From positions 1 through 50,725 of the forward strand of contig JPGV01000028.1 of the NCBI GenBank assembly GCA_000724175.1: 50,725 nucleotides of DNA. Reading direction: 5' to 3'. The first letter of the stretch is position 1, and each line of letters begins with the position of its first letter. This DNA is from [Candidatus Thermochlorobacteriaceae] bacterium GBChlB (lineage in GTDB: Bacteria > Bacteroidota > Chlorobiia > Chlorobiales > Thermochlorobacteraceae). Under the pieces are notes generated by a model that searched no databases, was not told the DNA's origin, and saw only the letters and a program-made list of their open reading frames with translations. Below, piece by piece: positions 17,943 through 26,088 of this stretch. The translations under genes were made by a program, and so were the position numbers.

Positions 17943-18902
17943 ATGACGTTGTCTATTCCAGAATCCGACCTTGCCGAGAAAATTATTCGTGGCGATCGAC
18001 GCACCCTTGCACGGTTTATTTCCCGCGTTGAATGTGGCGACCACGACGCCGAAACTATCTTATCGAGACTTTATCCGCACGTCGGCAGAGCCTATCGCGT
18101 TGGCATTACCGGACCGCCGGGCGCGGGCAAAAGCACGCTCACCAATAAACTTACAATGCGGTTTCGACGGGCTGGAAAAAAAGTCGCAGTTATCGCGGTC
18201 GACCCAACAAGTCCCTTCACAGGCGGCGCGCTCTTAGGCGACCGCATACGAATGAACGAAATCGCGCTTGACGAAGGCATTTTCATTCGAAGCATGGCGA
18301 CGCGCGGCAGCCTTGGTGGGCTGGCGCAGAAAGCCGTCGAAGTCGCTGATGTATTAGACGCGGCGGGGTTCGACATCATCATCTTCGAGACCGTCGGCGT
18401 TGGACAATCCGAACTCGACATCGTCAAAGCCGCCGACACCACCATCGTTGCGCTCGTGCCTGAATCGGGCGACAGCATTCAAGCGATGAAAGCAGGCCTG
18501 ATGGAAATCGCCGATATTTTCGTGATGAACAAAGCCGATAGAACCGACAGCGATAAAGCCGTTCAAGCCCTTGAAAGCAGTTTGCAACTGCGCGACCACA
18601 CTGCCGAGAGTTGGCTGCCGTGCATCGTCAAGACCGTCAGCATTGAAGGCAAGGGAATTGACCAACTGCGCGAACAGATTGAGGGGCATCGCGCTTATTT
18701 GGAGACGAATGGCGGCTTGCAGAAAAAGCGTCGGCAACGCGAGACAGAGTTCATCAAAAAAATCATCGCTGAAAAATGGCAACGCGCGTTCTGGACCGAA
18801 GCGCGCGAGCATGAATTAAACCGCTTGGCTGCTCTGCCACATTCACCGTATCACGTAGCGGAACAGCTTTTAAATTTTGCCGACCCCGCGCATAGATTGT
18901 AA
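17943..18902 (+). CDS. meaB: Methylmalonyl-CoA mutase-associated GTPase MeaB/ArgK
   Basis: The 319-residue G3E-type GTPase has Walker A GPPGAGKST at 57-65, switch and Walker B region FETVGVGQSE, guanine-specificity motif MNKADRTD, and C-terminal helices for dimerisation. MeaB loads and protects the adenosylcobalamin cofactor of methylmalonyl-CoA mutase. No mutase gene is in the window. The long frame from 17778 overlaps the divergent NTF2-like gene on the opposite strand and adds 55 residues with no similarity, so the ATG at 17943 is used. It stands first in a plus-strand run with an unknown protein and a PAP2-like protein, but those follow after their own gaps. Confidence 0.93.
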   Translation: MTLSIPESDLAEKIIRGDRRTLARFISRVECGDHDAETILSRLYPHVGRAYRVGITGPPGAGKSTLTNKLTMRFRRAGKKVAVIAVDPTSPFTGGALLGDRIRMNEIALDEGIFIRSMATRGSLGGLAQKAVEVADVLDAAGFDIIIFETVGVGQSELDIVKAADTTIVALVPESGDSIQAMKAGLMEIADIFVMNKADRTDSDKAVQALESSLQLRDHTAESWLPCIVKTVSIEGKGIDQLREQIEGHRAYLETNGGLQKKRRQRETEFIKKIIAEKWQRAFWTEAREHELNRLAALPHSPYHVAEQLLNFADPAHRL

Positions 18903-18990
18903 GCCATAAACTTTGTGCGTAAATTTCGGCGTGGAGGTTCAACACTCCTTGAAGCTGCAGGTGCTTCACGGAAGAAACGAAGGAATGCAA

Positions 18991-18996
18991 AGGAGG
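18991..18996 (+). promoter_or_regulatory. Strong Shine-Dalgarno site fixing the start at 19003
   Basis: AGGAGG lies six bases before ATG 19003. It is the best ribosome-binding site in the window; several neighbouring genes, including the ribosomal protein genes, have none that is recognisable. Confidence 0.8.
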
Positions 18997-19002
18997 CTCT
19001 CT

Positions 19003-19698
19003 ATGAATGTCGGAGGATTTTTTAGAACGGTGGCGACTGTGCTGGGGGTTGCCAAAACCGTTGCAAAGCGCATTGCGGCGCACACCGAAATCGTTGTTCC
19101 CGAAAAAGCCATCAATGTGTGTCTGGAACTCGGCACCAAGCGTAATAGCCCGATTCAAAAGCCACACGTCGTGATTCACGACAAGTTTTTTGAATTGAAG
19201 TTTTTTATGGTTCAGCCGCCAAAGCAATTGCTCTTTTGCGTGCTGCCGCTTCGCGTGGCACACTTGGTCGTCGATTCGGAGCAGCATGTTGCCGTTGTGG
19301 AACGCGCTGGGGATATTCAGATCGTATCAGGCTCAATGTGGCAAGCGGTTTGGCACAAAACCTATCAAGTCTATCTCAACTCGCGCTACGGCGAAACAAG
19401 AGTACTCAATGCGATTGCAAGCAGCGTTGATTTCGTGCGCTTTATGCCCGCCTTCAAATTATGCGGCGATAAACTGCGTCCTGCCGCGCTTCGCATTGAC
19501 CTTGAAAAAATTTTGAAGCAGCATCATGTCGCCGCGCGGCTGATGGAGTTCGGCATCACCGACATCATCGGCATTTCGTCGCTACGCGAAGAAGAAGGGC
19601 AGTTTGTGTTGAAAGTTAAACTTGGCGGCGCCCCAGTCGCGCCTCATTACGGCGATGACTATTTCGGCAAAACTTTTCCAAAATCTTCACAATCATAA
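19003..19698 (+). CDS. Unrecognised protein (231 residues)
   Basis: I do not recognise this family. The ATG at 19003 follows AGGAGG by six bases, which decides it over the frame start at 18913. The product has no signal peptide; residues 1-30 form an amphipathic helix (GGFFRTVATVLGVAKTVAKR). The middle shows alternating hydrophobic strands (FELKFFMVQPPKQLLFCVLP, AHLVVDSEQHVAVVE), suggesting a beta-rich core. The C-terminal third includes a basic, amphipathic helix (RIDLEKILKQHHVAARLMEF) and a short strand-turn-strand. The tail GGAPVAPHYGDDYFGK is Gly/Pro-rich. It could be a lipid-binding or tubular protein, but there is no motif to prove it. It lies between meaB and a PAP2-like gene. Confidence 0.72.
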   Translation: MNVGGFFRTVATVLGVAKTVAKRIAAHTEIVVPEKAINVCLELGTKRNSPIQKPHVVIHDKFFELKFFMVQPPKQLLFCVLPLRVAHLVVDSEQHVAVVERAGDIQIVSGSMWQAVWHKTYQVYLNSRYGETRVLNAIASSVDFVRFMPAFKLCGDKLRPAALRIDLEKILKQHHVAARLMEFGITDIIGISSLREEEGQFVLKVKLGGAPVAPHYGDDYFGKTFPKSSQS

Positions 19699-19729
19699 CT
19701 GCCTGCGAGACGCTAATTCGGACATATCC

Positions 19730-20320
19730 ATGCACACGCTTGCCCGATTCATCTCGAACACGTTGCATCCGATTGTCCTGCCCGTTGTAACATATTGGGC
19801 AGTGCTCTTCTTGGGCTTCGAGAATTTGGAAGGTCGATACCTCTATCTCTTCATTGCGTTTTTGATTTGCACTGTTGCGCCGTCCGCCGTCGTTATTGCG
19901 CTGATGAAAAGCGGCAAGGTGAGCGATTACGACATCTCCGACCGCAAGAACCGAACGATTCCGCTGATCATTGGTATTGCAGTTTATGTGTTGGGATTTT
20001 TCGTCTTGAAGGCGCTTGGCGCGCCGCTGATTGCCTCGTCGTTTATGATTTGCTACGCAGTCAATACGCTCGTGATTATGTTTATCACATTTGTCTGGAA
20101 AATCAGCGTCCATGTTACATCGCTCTGCGGTCCAATTGCCGCGCTGTATGTTACATTCGGAACGCCGATGCTCCTATTGCTCTTACTGGTGCCGCCCTTG
20201 ATGTGGTCGCGGATTGTCCTGAAAGCGCATACACCAATGCAAACAATTGCAGGCGCAGCGTTAGGGTTTTTCTTCACGCTGATTGAACTTCGGCTGTTGC
20301 TCGGTCAGCCAATGTTTTGA
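19730..20320 (+). CDS. PAP2-like integral membrane protein
   Basis: The 196-residue protein has about five or six membrane helices and degenerate versions of the three PAP2 phosphatase motifs: a basic stretch ISDRKNRTIP, a SVH in place of PSGH (KISVHVTS), and SRIVLKAHTPMQ, where the usual SRxxxxxHxxxD ends in Q rather than D. The catalytic histidines appear to be present, so it may still hydrolyse lipid phosphates such as undecaprenyl pyrophosphate; the D-to-Q change occurs in this small subgroup. The frame from 19622 overlaps the preceding gene and is rejected in favour of ATG 19730. Its last 16 bases overlap the convergent hemD gene. Confidence 0.78.
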   Translation: MHTLARFISNTLHPIVLPVVTYWAVLFLGFENLEGRYLYLFIAFLICTVAPSAVVIALMKSGKVSDYDISDRKNRTIPLIIGIAVYVLGFFVLKALGAPLIASSFMICYAVNTLVIMFITFVWKISVHVTSLCGPIAALYVTFGTPMLLLLLLVPPLMWSRIVLKAHTPMQTIAGAALGFFFTLIELRLLLGQPMF

Positions 20321-21042
20321 AGGCGCATCGCAATTGCTTCCGCAAAGTGTTCCTCCGTCGAAACACTCGGCACAACATCGACGCGCACTCCTAAGCCACG
20401 CAGCGCGTCGGCAGTCGTCTCGCCAATAGCTGCAACGATGATGCTTGTCGGCATGTTCTCAAAAAGGCCAAATTCGTAGAAATGCCGCGCCGCCGATGGG
20501 CTCATGAACGCAACTGCGCTAATGCCATCTTGTTCAAATAGACCGAAGAGCCTTGTCAAATCTGCGTCTTTTGGCTTGACGGTGTCGTAGACGACGAGTG
20601 TGTCGCAGCGTCCGCCAAGGGCGCGGATAGCATCGGGAAGTGTTGGGCGCGAAAGGTTTCCGCACACAAATAAAAACGTTTGGTGTTCAACCGCAAGCGA
20701 GCTGAAAAGCGCAGCGAGATTTTCCGCAGAAAATTTTTCAGGCACAACAGCGGCGTCAAGTCCAAATGAATGCAGCGCGAGCCGCGTCTTTTCGCCGACG
20801 ACAAAAATGTTTGGGAAAATTGTTTGCGTCGAGCCAAGGTCGAGACGCTCGAAAAAAAGACGCACGGCATTTTGGCTGGTGAAAATAAACCCGTTGTAGC
20901 GCGAGACGTGAGGGGGTTGCCAATCTGTGCGAGGCACAATCTCAATCATCGGAGCATACTCGACGCGCAACCCGAATTTTTCCAAGGCGAGGGCGAGCGA
21001 CTCCGACTGTGCCTTTGAGCGCGTGATGAGAACGGTTTTCAT
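20305..21042 (-). CDS. hemD: Uroporphyrinogen-III synthase HemD
   Basis: The 245-residue protein has the two-lobed HemD fold: MKTVLITRSKAQSESLA at the N-terminus, the IFTSQNAVRLFFERL strand-helix at about 53, and the second-lobe FMSPSAARHFYEF and AAIGETTADALRGLGV at about 195-225. It closes the linear tetrapyrrole made by HemC with inversion of ring D. It follows hemC by three bases and is the last gene of the six-gene operon. Its 3' end overlaps the convergent PAP2-like gene by 16 bases, and no terminator is visible between them. Confidence 0.94.
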   Translation of the reverse strand: MKTVLITRSKAQSESLALALEKFGLRVEYAPMIEIVPRTDWQPPHVSRYNGFIFTSQNAVRLFFERLDLGSTQTIFPNIFVVGEKTRLALHSFGLDAAVVPEKFSAENLAALFSSLAVEHQTFLFVCGNLSRPTLPDAIRALGGRCDTLVVYDTVKPKDADLTRLFGLFEQDGISAVAFMSPSAARHFYEFGLFENMPTSIIVAAIGETTADALRGLGVRVDVVPSVSTEEHFAEAIAMRLQNIG

Positions 21043-21045
21043 CGC

Positions 21046-21990
21046 CTAAACGCTTGCTCGAATCTCTTGTAGAATGTCTTTGCCGCCCGCATGCAGAAGC
21101 TCTTCAGCCAGCGTTTTGCCTGACTCTTCTGCATCGTCTATCGACACAATGGCGTGACGCGAGAGCGACTTGCGAACTGACCGTGCGCCGTCGAGAGAGC
21201 CAATAAACGCGCTAAGAGAAAGCGTTTGGTTTTCAAGCGAAGCAAACGCGCCGATTGGAATTTGACAACCGCCTTCCAGCCGACGCAGCAGCGCGCGCTC
21301 GGCTTTTGTGCAAAGTGCGGTTGAAAAATCATTAAGCGTCCCGATAAGCGCGTTGGTCTCGCCGTCATTGACTCTTGTTTCAATTCCCAACGCGCCTTGT
21401 CCTACGGCAGGCAGCATTTTGTCATGCGTGATAATTTCCGAAATCTGCGCATCGAATCCCAAGCGATGCACGCCTGCAAATGCAAGTATCATTGCATCTA
21501 ACGTGCCGTCGTCATTGAATTTTTTAAATCGCGTGTTGAGGTTGCCGCGCATTTCAACAATCTGCAAGTCGGGACGATGTGCCAAGAGTTGAGCGCGTCG
21601 GCGCAGGCTGCCTGTTGCAATGCGGGCGTTGGAGCGAAGCGTGTCGAGCGTTTCGCCGTTTTTTGAAATCAGCACGTCGCGCGTGTCTTCGCGCGGGGTA
21701 ATTGCGGAAATGACAAGTCCGTCGGGCGTTTGCGTCGGCAAGTCTTTTAGACTGTGAACGGCAAGGTCAATCTCGCCGCGCAAGAGCGCGTGTTCAATCT
21801 CGCGCGTGAAGAGTCCTTTGTCGCCGATTTTCGAGAGCGGTGAATCTAAAATTTTATCGCCAGTGGTTTTGATGTGCCGAAGCGAAATGTCGAGCTGGGG
21901 AAATCGATGTAAGAGTTCTGCTTTGACGAACTCCGCCTGCCAGAGCGCGAGTGGGCTTGACCGAGTGCCGATAATAAGCGCGTGTTTCAA
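21046..21990 (-). CDS. hemC: Hydroxymethylbilane synthase HemC (TTG start)
   Basis: The 314-residue enzyme polymerises four porphobilinogen units. It has the N-terminal [15 protein letters not shown], the active-site Asp in the [10 protein letters not shown] segment, arginines that bind the growing pyrrole chain ([17 protein letters not shown]) and the dipyrromethane cofactor cysteine C242 in [11 protein letters not shown]. An apparent frame to 22221 is rejected because the extra 77 residues overlap fur in another frame and are unlike HemC. No ATG fits the family N-terminus; TTG at 21988-21990, ten bases after the fur stop, gives exactly [10 protein letters not shown]. Use of TTG may keep its level below that of its neighbours. 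Confidence 0.93.
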   Translation of the reverse strand: MKHALIIGTRSSPLALWQAEFVKAELLHRFPQLDISLRHIKTTGDKILDSPLSKIGDKGLFTREIEHALLRGEIDLAVHSLKDLPTQTPDGLVISAITPREDTRDVLISKNGETLDTLRSNARIATGSLRRRAQLLAHRPDLQIVEMRGNLNTRFKKFNDDGTLDAMILAFAGVHRLGFDAQISEIITHDKMLPAVGQGALGIETRVNDGETNALIGTLNDFSTALCTKAERALLRRLEGGCQIPIGAFASLENQTLSLSAFIGSLDGARSVRKSLSRHAIVSIDDAEESGKTLAEELLHAGGKDILQEIRASV

Positions 21991-22000
21991 GGCAAAAACG

Positions 22001-22435
22001 TTAGGAGACTTTAAGGGCGCACCGCTCGCAGCACCCGCGAAAAACAACCTGATGCTGAATGTTTGTAAAGCCAGTGGATTTGGCGATGTCGCTGGCGATG
22101 GCATCGAGATTGCATAAATTGATTTCAACGATTTTGCCGCACGAGTCGCAAATGATGTGGTGGTGGTGATGGTTCGCGACGCGCTTATACTCGAAGCGCG
22201 AAAATTCGTCGCCCAACTCAACGCGGTTTAGCACGCCTGCATCTGCAAGTTTATTGAGCGTGCGATAAACGGTGGCAAGGTCGATGTCGAGCGTGGAGAC
22301 TTTTTCGTGAATTTCAGATGCGGTGAGCGGCTGAGGTGATTTGTCCAAAACTTCCAAGATTTTGACGCGTGGTTGCGTTGCCTTAAACTCATTCTGGCGC
22401 AGCAGTGTGGCGTATTTTTGCAAAGCGGACACCAT
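22001..22435 (-). CDS. Fur/PerR-family metal-dependent repressor
   Basis: The 144-residue regulator has the Fur winged helix (about 20-85, with [10 protein letters not shown] and the recognition helix [17 protein letters not shown]), the histidine cluster HHHHH at 89-93 and two CxxC pairs (C96/C99 and C136/C139) that bind structural zinc. Regulatory site residues (His cluster, Asp/Glu in the hinge) leave open whether it is Fur, PerR or Zur. Its ATG begins directly after the pyrC TAA, and hemC starts ten bases downstream, so it is co-expressed with haem synthesis genes. PerR and Fur commonly control haem genes in other bacteria. No Fur box was found by eye in front of the operon. Confidence 0.93.
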   Translation of the reverse strand: MVSALQKYATLLRQNEFKATQPRVKILEVLDKSPQPLTASEIHEKVSTLDIDLATVYRTLNKLADAGVLNRVELGDEFSRFEYKRVANHHHHHIICDSCGKIVEINLCNLDAIASDIAKSTGFTNIQHQVVFRGCCERCALKVS

Positions 22436-23785
22436 TTATCCTCGGCTCGTTTGAAAGTGTGTAATGGCTTGCGCTAAAATTACCTTGCCTTTGCTGACAA
22501 TTCCAACTGCCTTGCCGCGCAAGCGAAAGTTCTTGAACGGCGAATTTTTCGATTTCGATGTCAATTTCGATGTATCGACCGTCCATTCATAGGTGGGGTC
22601 AATCAGGGTTAAGTTCGCTGGCTGTCCAGCCTTAAAACTGACGTTTGGAAGTCTCATCAAACGGCGCGGCGTAGAGGAGAGCATTTCAACAGCGCGATAC
22701 GGCGAGAGGAGACCTTTATGCACGAGTTCCGTGAACGTCAGCCCAACAGAGGTTTCTAAGCCGACAATACCGAAAGCCGCTTGCGAGATGCCGCAGTCTT
22801 TTTCGTGGCAGGCGTGCGGTGCATGGTCGGTGGCAATGCAGTCAATTGTGCCGTCAGCAATCGCGTTCAGGACGGCGTCGCGGTCATGCTCGCTGCGCAG
22901 TGGTGGGTTCATTCGAAAATTTCCGTCGTAACCTGACTCAAAGACCGCTTTATCGGTGAGCGCAAAATGATGCGGCGCGACTTCGCACGAGATCGGCAAG
23001 CCATCGCGCTTAGCAAGGCGCACCAAATCGAGTGCCTTTGCCGTGCTGATATGCGCGACGTGATAGCGCGGCAGCACAGGCATCGCGTGCGATTTCGTGT
23101 CGCGCAAGTATCGAAGCAATTCCAAATCGCGCGACAGCACTATCGATTCGGAAATTGACGGAACGCCGCGCAACCCCAAGAGCGACGAAAAGACACTTTC
23201 GTTCATCACGCCGCCGTGCGAAAGATGCACGTCCTCACAATGTTGAATGACAAGTAAATCAAATTGACTGGCATACTCCAGCGCCAGCCGCATCACGCGC
23301 GAGTTCATGACGGGACTGCCGTCGTCGGAGAGTGCCTTAACGCCCGATTCAAAAAGTTCGCCGTAAGGCGCAATGCGCTCGCCGAGACGTCCGACCGTCA
23401 GTGCGCCGATAACTTCAACCTCAACTGGAAATTTTTTCGAGCGATGAGCGATGAATGTGGCAACGGAGGCGTTGTCGGTCGGCGGGTCGGTGTTCGGCAT
23501 CAGTGCAACGCCCGTAAATCCGCCCTCGATGGCTGACGCTGCGCCCGTTTCCAGCGTCTCCTTATATTCAAAGCCCGGCTCACGAAAATGGCAGTGCATA
23601 TCGAACAAGCCTGACGCAACAATGCCATGTGAAAACTCAACGACCGTATCGAGTGCCGAGACAGGAAGCGATGCCTCAAACTCAACGGCTTCGATAATGC
23701 CAGTGTCTGAAATCTTCATAGAGCCGACGCGGTCGAGCGATTCGGCGGGATTGATGAGGCGGGCGTTTTGAATGACGACACTCAT
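22436..23785 (-). CDS. pyrC: Dihydroorotase PyrC (class I)
   Basis: The 449-residue amidohydrolase cyclises carbamoyl aspartate in pyrimidine synthesis. It shows the metal-binding DMHCHFREPG at 62-71, the MPNTDPPTDN substrate loop, the histidines of VIQHCEDVHL and YHVAHIST, the MNPPLR motif and the catalytic Asp in ATDHAPH. It is close in length to long-type (class I) dihydroorotases. The gene is 17 bases after the antiporter gene and abuts fur with no gap (TAA followed by ATG), so it is within the same operon as fur, hemC and hemD. Confidence 0.95.
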   Translation of the reverse strand: MSVVIQNARLINPAESLDRVGSMKISDTGIIEAVEFEASLPVSALDTVVEFSHGIVASGLFDMHCHFREPGFEYKETLETGAASAIEGGFTGVALMPNTDPPTDNASVATFIAHRSKKFPVEVEVIGALTVGRLGERIAPYGELFESGVKALSDDGSPVMNSRVMRLALEYASQFDLLVIQHCEDVHLSHGGVMNESVFSSLLGLRGVPSISESIVLSRDLELLRYLRDTKSHAMPVLPRYHVAHISTAKALDLVRLAKRDGLPISCEVAPHHFALTDKAVFESGYDGNFRMNPPLRSEHDRDAVLNAIADGTIDCIATDHAPHACHEKDCGISQAAFGIVGLETSVGLTFTELVHKGLLSPYRAVEMLSSTPRRLMRLPNVSFKAGQPANLTLIDPTYEWTVDTSKLTSKSKNSPFKNFRLRGKAVGIVSKGKVILAQAITHFQTSRG

Positions 23786-23802
23786 AAAAGCGACCCGAAA
23801 AA

Positions 23803-25521
23803 TTATGGTAAAATTTCTTCGCGCGTTTTAAACTCCAAATACCGACGCGTTTCAACGCCCGGCTTCTTCCAAGACGAGGCTTGCTCGACGACCTCGAGCA
23901 ACTGCGGTGCGAGTTTAACGCGCGGCACGATAACATAATCCGCGCCTGCTTCATACAGTTGAACGGTGTGTTGAATATCCTCCGAGACGACAAGCGTCTT
24001 TGCGTGTGGCGCGTGCTGCCGAACTGCCTTCAAGATGTTCAAATTGCTGGTGCCTTTCAAGAGCGAATCTGGCACGGTTGAGATAACAACTTCCGCATGG
24101 TGTATGCCTAAATGATGCAGCGTCTCAATGTGCGCGATGTCGCCGTATTGCGCATCGAAGCCTTTGGCTTTGAGCTTACGAATGACCTCTGGATTAAAGT
24201 CAATAATACGAATGCGCTCTTTGAGTGCGCCGCCCGCTTGCTCAATTTCGTGAATCAGCGAACTGGCCAGTTTGAAAAATCCCAGAATAAAAATCGTCTT
24301 TTCAAACTCTTCCGTCGAGTCTTCTTCCAAGTGCACCTCTTTGAAGCCGATAGCGGGCAAGAGCTTGTTCAGCCAAGAAAATACCGTGTGGCTTGATTGA
24401 ATCAAATATGTCGATAGCACAGCGGTAATAACGAGCGTAAAAACGATAAATGCGACCGTTTGGCTGCCGATGTGACCATAGGATAATCCCAACGACGCAA
24501 TGACCAATGAAAATTCGGAAATTTGCGCGAGGTTAATCGTCGTAATCATGCTGATGCGGTTGCCCAATTTCAGGCCGTAAAGAATAGGAAAAATGGAGAA
24601 GAGCCGCGTTACACCCAAGACGAGCGAGAGCAAGAGCGCCGCCATGAGAATCTCCGCCGTTGGCATCGGCACTTTCATTCCCAAGGCAACCAAAAAGAGC
24701 GTGATAAAAAAATCGCGTATGTTGATGACCTTCGCTACGACGTCCAAGTTGTAAGGAAATGTGGAAATGCTGATGCCTGCGATGAGCGCGCCCATTTCTT
24801 TGGAAAGTCCTGCGAAGGTGGCAAGCCCGCACACTAAAAAACACCATGCCAGCGACGCGACGAGCATAAATTCGGGCAGCTTTGCAATGGCGTCGAAAAT
24901 TTTGGGCAGCGCGAACTTGCTCAACAAGAGACACAAAGCAACCAAGCCCACCCCTTTGGCAAACGAGCCTAAAAGGCCAGCGACTTCTGGGCTCAAAAAG
25001 TTGGGCTGAATGGCGAGAAATACAATCGCCCAAATATCCTGAAAGACCAAAATGCCAAGCGTGATGCGTCCGGCAAGCGTGTCTAATTCATGTTTCTCGT
25101 AGAGCGCTTTAACGACAATCATCGTCGAACTAAGCGAAATGCCGAAGCTCAAATACATCATCTCGAACTTTCCGTCGCTGCTCGAGAACCCCAACGCCGT
25201 CAGCAACAGCCAACCGACGACAAAGCTAATCGGAACTTGAAACAGTCCCGTCAGCACAACTGCTTTGCCCGCGCGCAAGAGCTTCTTTAAGTCGATTTCA
25301 AGCCCGATGATGAAGAGCAGCAAGATGAGTCCAATTTCAGAGATGGATTCAATTTCCTCTTCGCTTTGAATCCAACCGAATCCGATTTGCGGTCCGATGA
25401 GAATGCCCGCAGCAATGTAGGCAATGATGAACGGCAGGCGAATCGCTTTAGCAATGAAGGACAGGGCGGTGGCAACTACGACGCCGACGGCAATTCCCGA
25501 AAGGAGATCTGTATGGTGCAT
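23803..25521 (-). CDS. KefB-like cation/proton antiporter with TrkA-N domain
   Basis: The 572-residue protein has a CPA2 transporter domain with about 12-13 helices (residues 1-390; ILIGPQIGFGW and ILLLFIIGLEIDLKKL typical of KefB/KefC/GerN) followed by a cytoplasmic TrkA-N Rossmann domain (about 405-530). The Rossmann loop is degenerate: TIFILGFFKLASSLI lacks the GxGxxG glycines, whereas the later IDFNPEVIRKLKAKGF strand keeps the ribose-binding Asp. It probably exchanges potassium or sodium for protons at the inner membrane; nucleotide control may be altered. It lies six bases after an SRPBCC gene. Confidence 0.9.
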   Translation of the reverse strand: MHHTDLLSGIAVGVVVATALSFIAKAIRLPFIIAYIAAGILIGPQIGFGWIQSEEEIESISEIGLILLLFIIGLEIDLKKLLRAGKAVVLTGLFQVPISFVVGWLLLTALGFSSSDGKFEMMYLSFGISLSSTMIVVKALYEKHELDTLAGRITLGILVFQDIWAIVFLAIQPNFLSPEVAGLLGSFAKGVGLVALCLLLSKFALPKIFDAIAKLPEFMLVASLAWCFLVCGLATFAGLSKEMGALIAGISISTFPYNLDVVAKVINIRDFFITLFLVALGMKVPMPTAEILMAALLLSLVLGVTRLFSIFPILYGLKLGNRISMITTINLAQISEFSLVIASLGLSYGHIGSQTVAFIVFTLVITAVLSTYLIQSSHTVFSWLNKLLPAIGFKEVHLEEDSTEEFEKTIFILGFFKLASSLIHEIEQAGGALKERIRIIDFNPEVIRKLKAKGFDAQYGDIAHIETLHHLGIHHAEVVISTVPDSLLKGTSNLNILKAVRQHAPHAKTLVVSEDIQHTVQLYEAGADYVIVPRVKLAPQLLEVVEQASSWKKPGVETRRYLEFKTREEILP

Positions 25522-25527
25522 TGGCGT

Positions 25528-25989
25528 TTAAGTTGTAGAGCCGTTCTCCAGCACTTCCTTCGTGCGACGCTGTCGATACTCGAACATCTTGGAAATTTCT
25601 TTGCCAATAAATGCTTTGGCGAAGAAATCGGTAACAGTGTGGAGCGGCAATTCATACTCGACCGTATCGGTCATCCGCGTTTGGTTTTCGCCGAGTTTCG
25701 TAAAGGTGCGAATTTGTGTCCATTTAGAAAAAGGGCTATGCAAGGCTTTATCGACGATGCGCACGGGCGGGTCGTACTCCGTAATCTCGATGTCCCACTT
25801 AGATTTGAAGAAACCAAACTGCGTAACAGAGAGCGTAACGCGCTGTCCTTTGCCCGGCTTATCCATGCGAAGGACATCGACTTTGGTCTCTGGCGGTGTG
25901 ATTTTTAGAAGGTTTGACGTGTCGTCATGAAAGTGAAATACTTTTTCAATAGGCGCGTTGATGTCGATGGAACGTTCGTATTTGAGCAT
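25528..25989 (-). CDS. SRPBCC (START-like) protein
   Basis: The 153-residue protein fits the SRPBCC helix-grip fold: RSIDINAPIEKVFHFHDDTS at the start, a seven-strand sheet (VTLSVTQFGFFKSKWDIEI, RMTDTVEYELPL) and a long C-terminal helix (EISKMFEYRQRRTKEVLEN). Such proteins hold hydrophobic ligands and are often annotated CoxG-like or cyclase/dehydrase. No ligand can be inferred. It is first of the six-gene operon (SRPBCC, antiporter, pyrC, fur, hemC, hemD), whose gaps are 6, 17, 0, 10 and 3 bases. It diverges from alr with 99 bases between the starts. Confidence 0.88.
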   Translation of the reverse strand: MLKYERSIDINAPIEKVFHFHDDTSNLLKITPPETKVDVLRMDKPGKGQRVTLSVTQFGFFKSKWDIEITEYDPPVRIVDKALHSPFSKWTQIRTFTKLGENQTRMTDTVEYELPLHTVTDFFAKAFIGKEISKMFEYRQRRTKEVLENGSTT

Positions 25990-26088
25990 AGCTGAAGTAA
26001 ATTGATGTAACAGACAAACAGTGCAACTTACATAAACCGTTCAAATCGTTTTGGGCAAGTCGTTATCTTTACAAAAAGTTCAATCATC

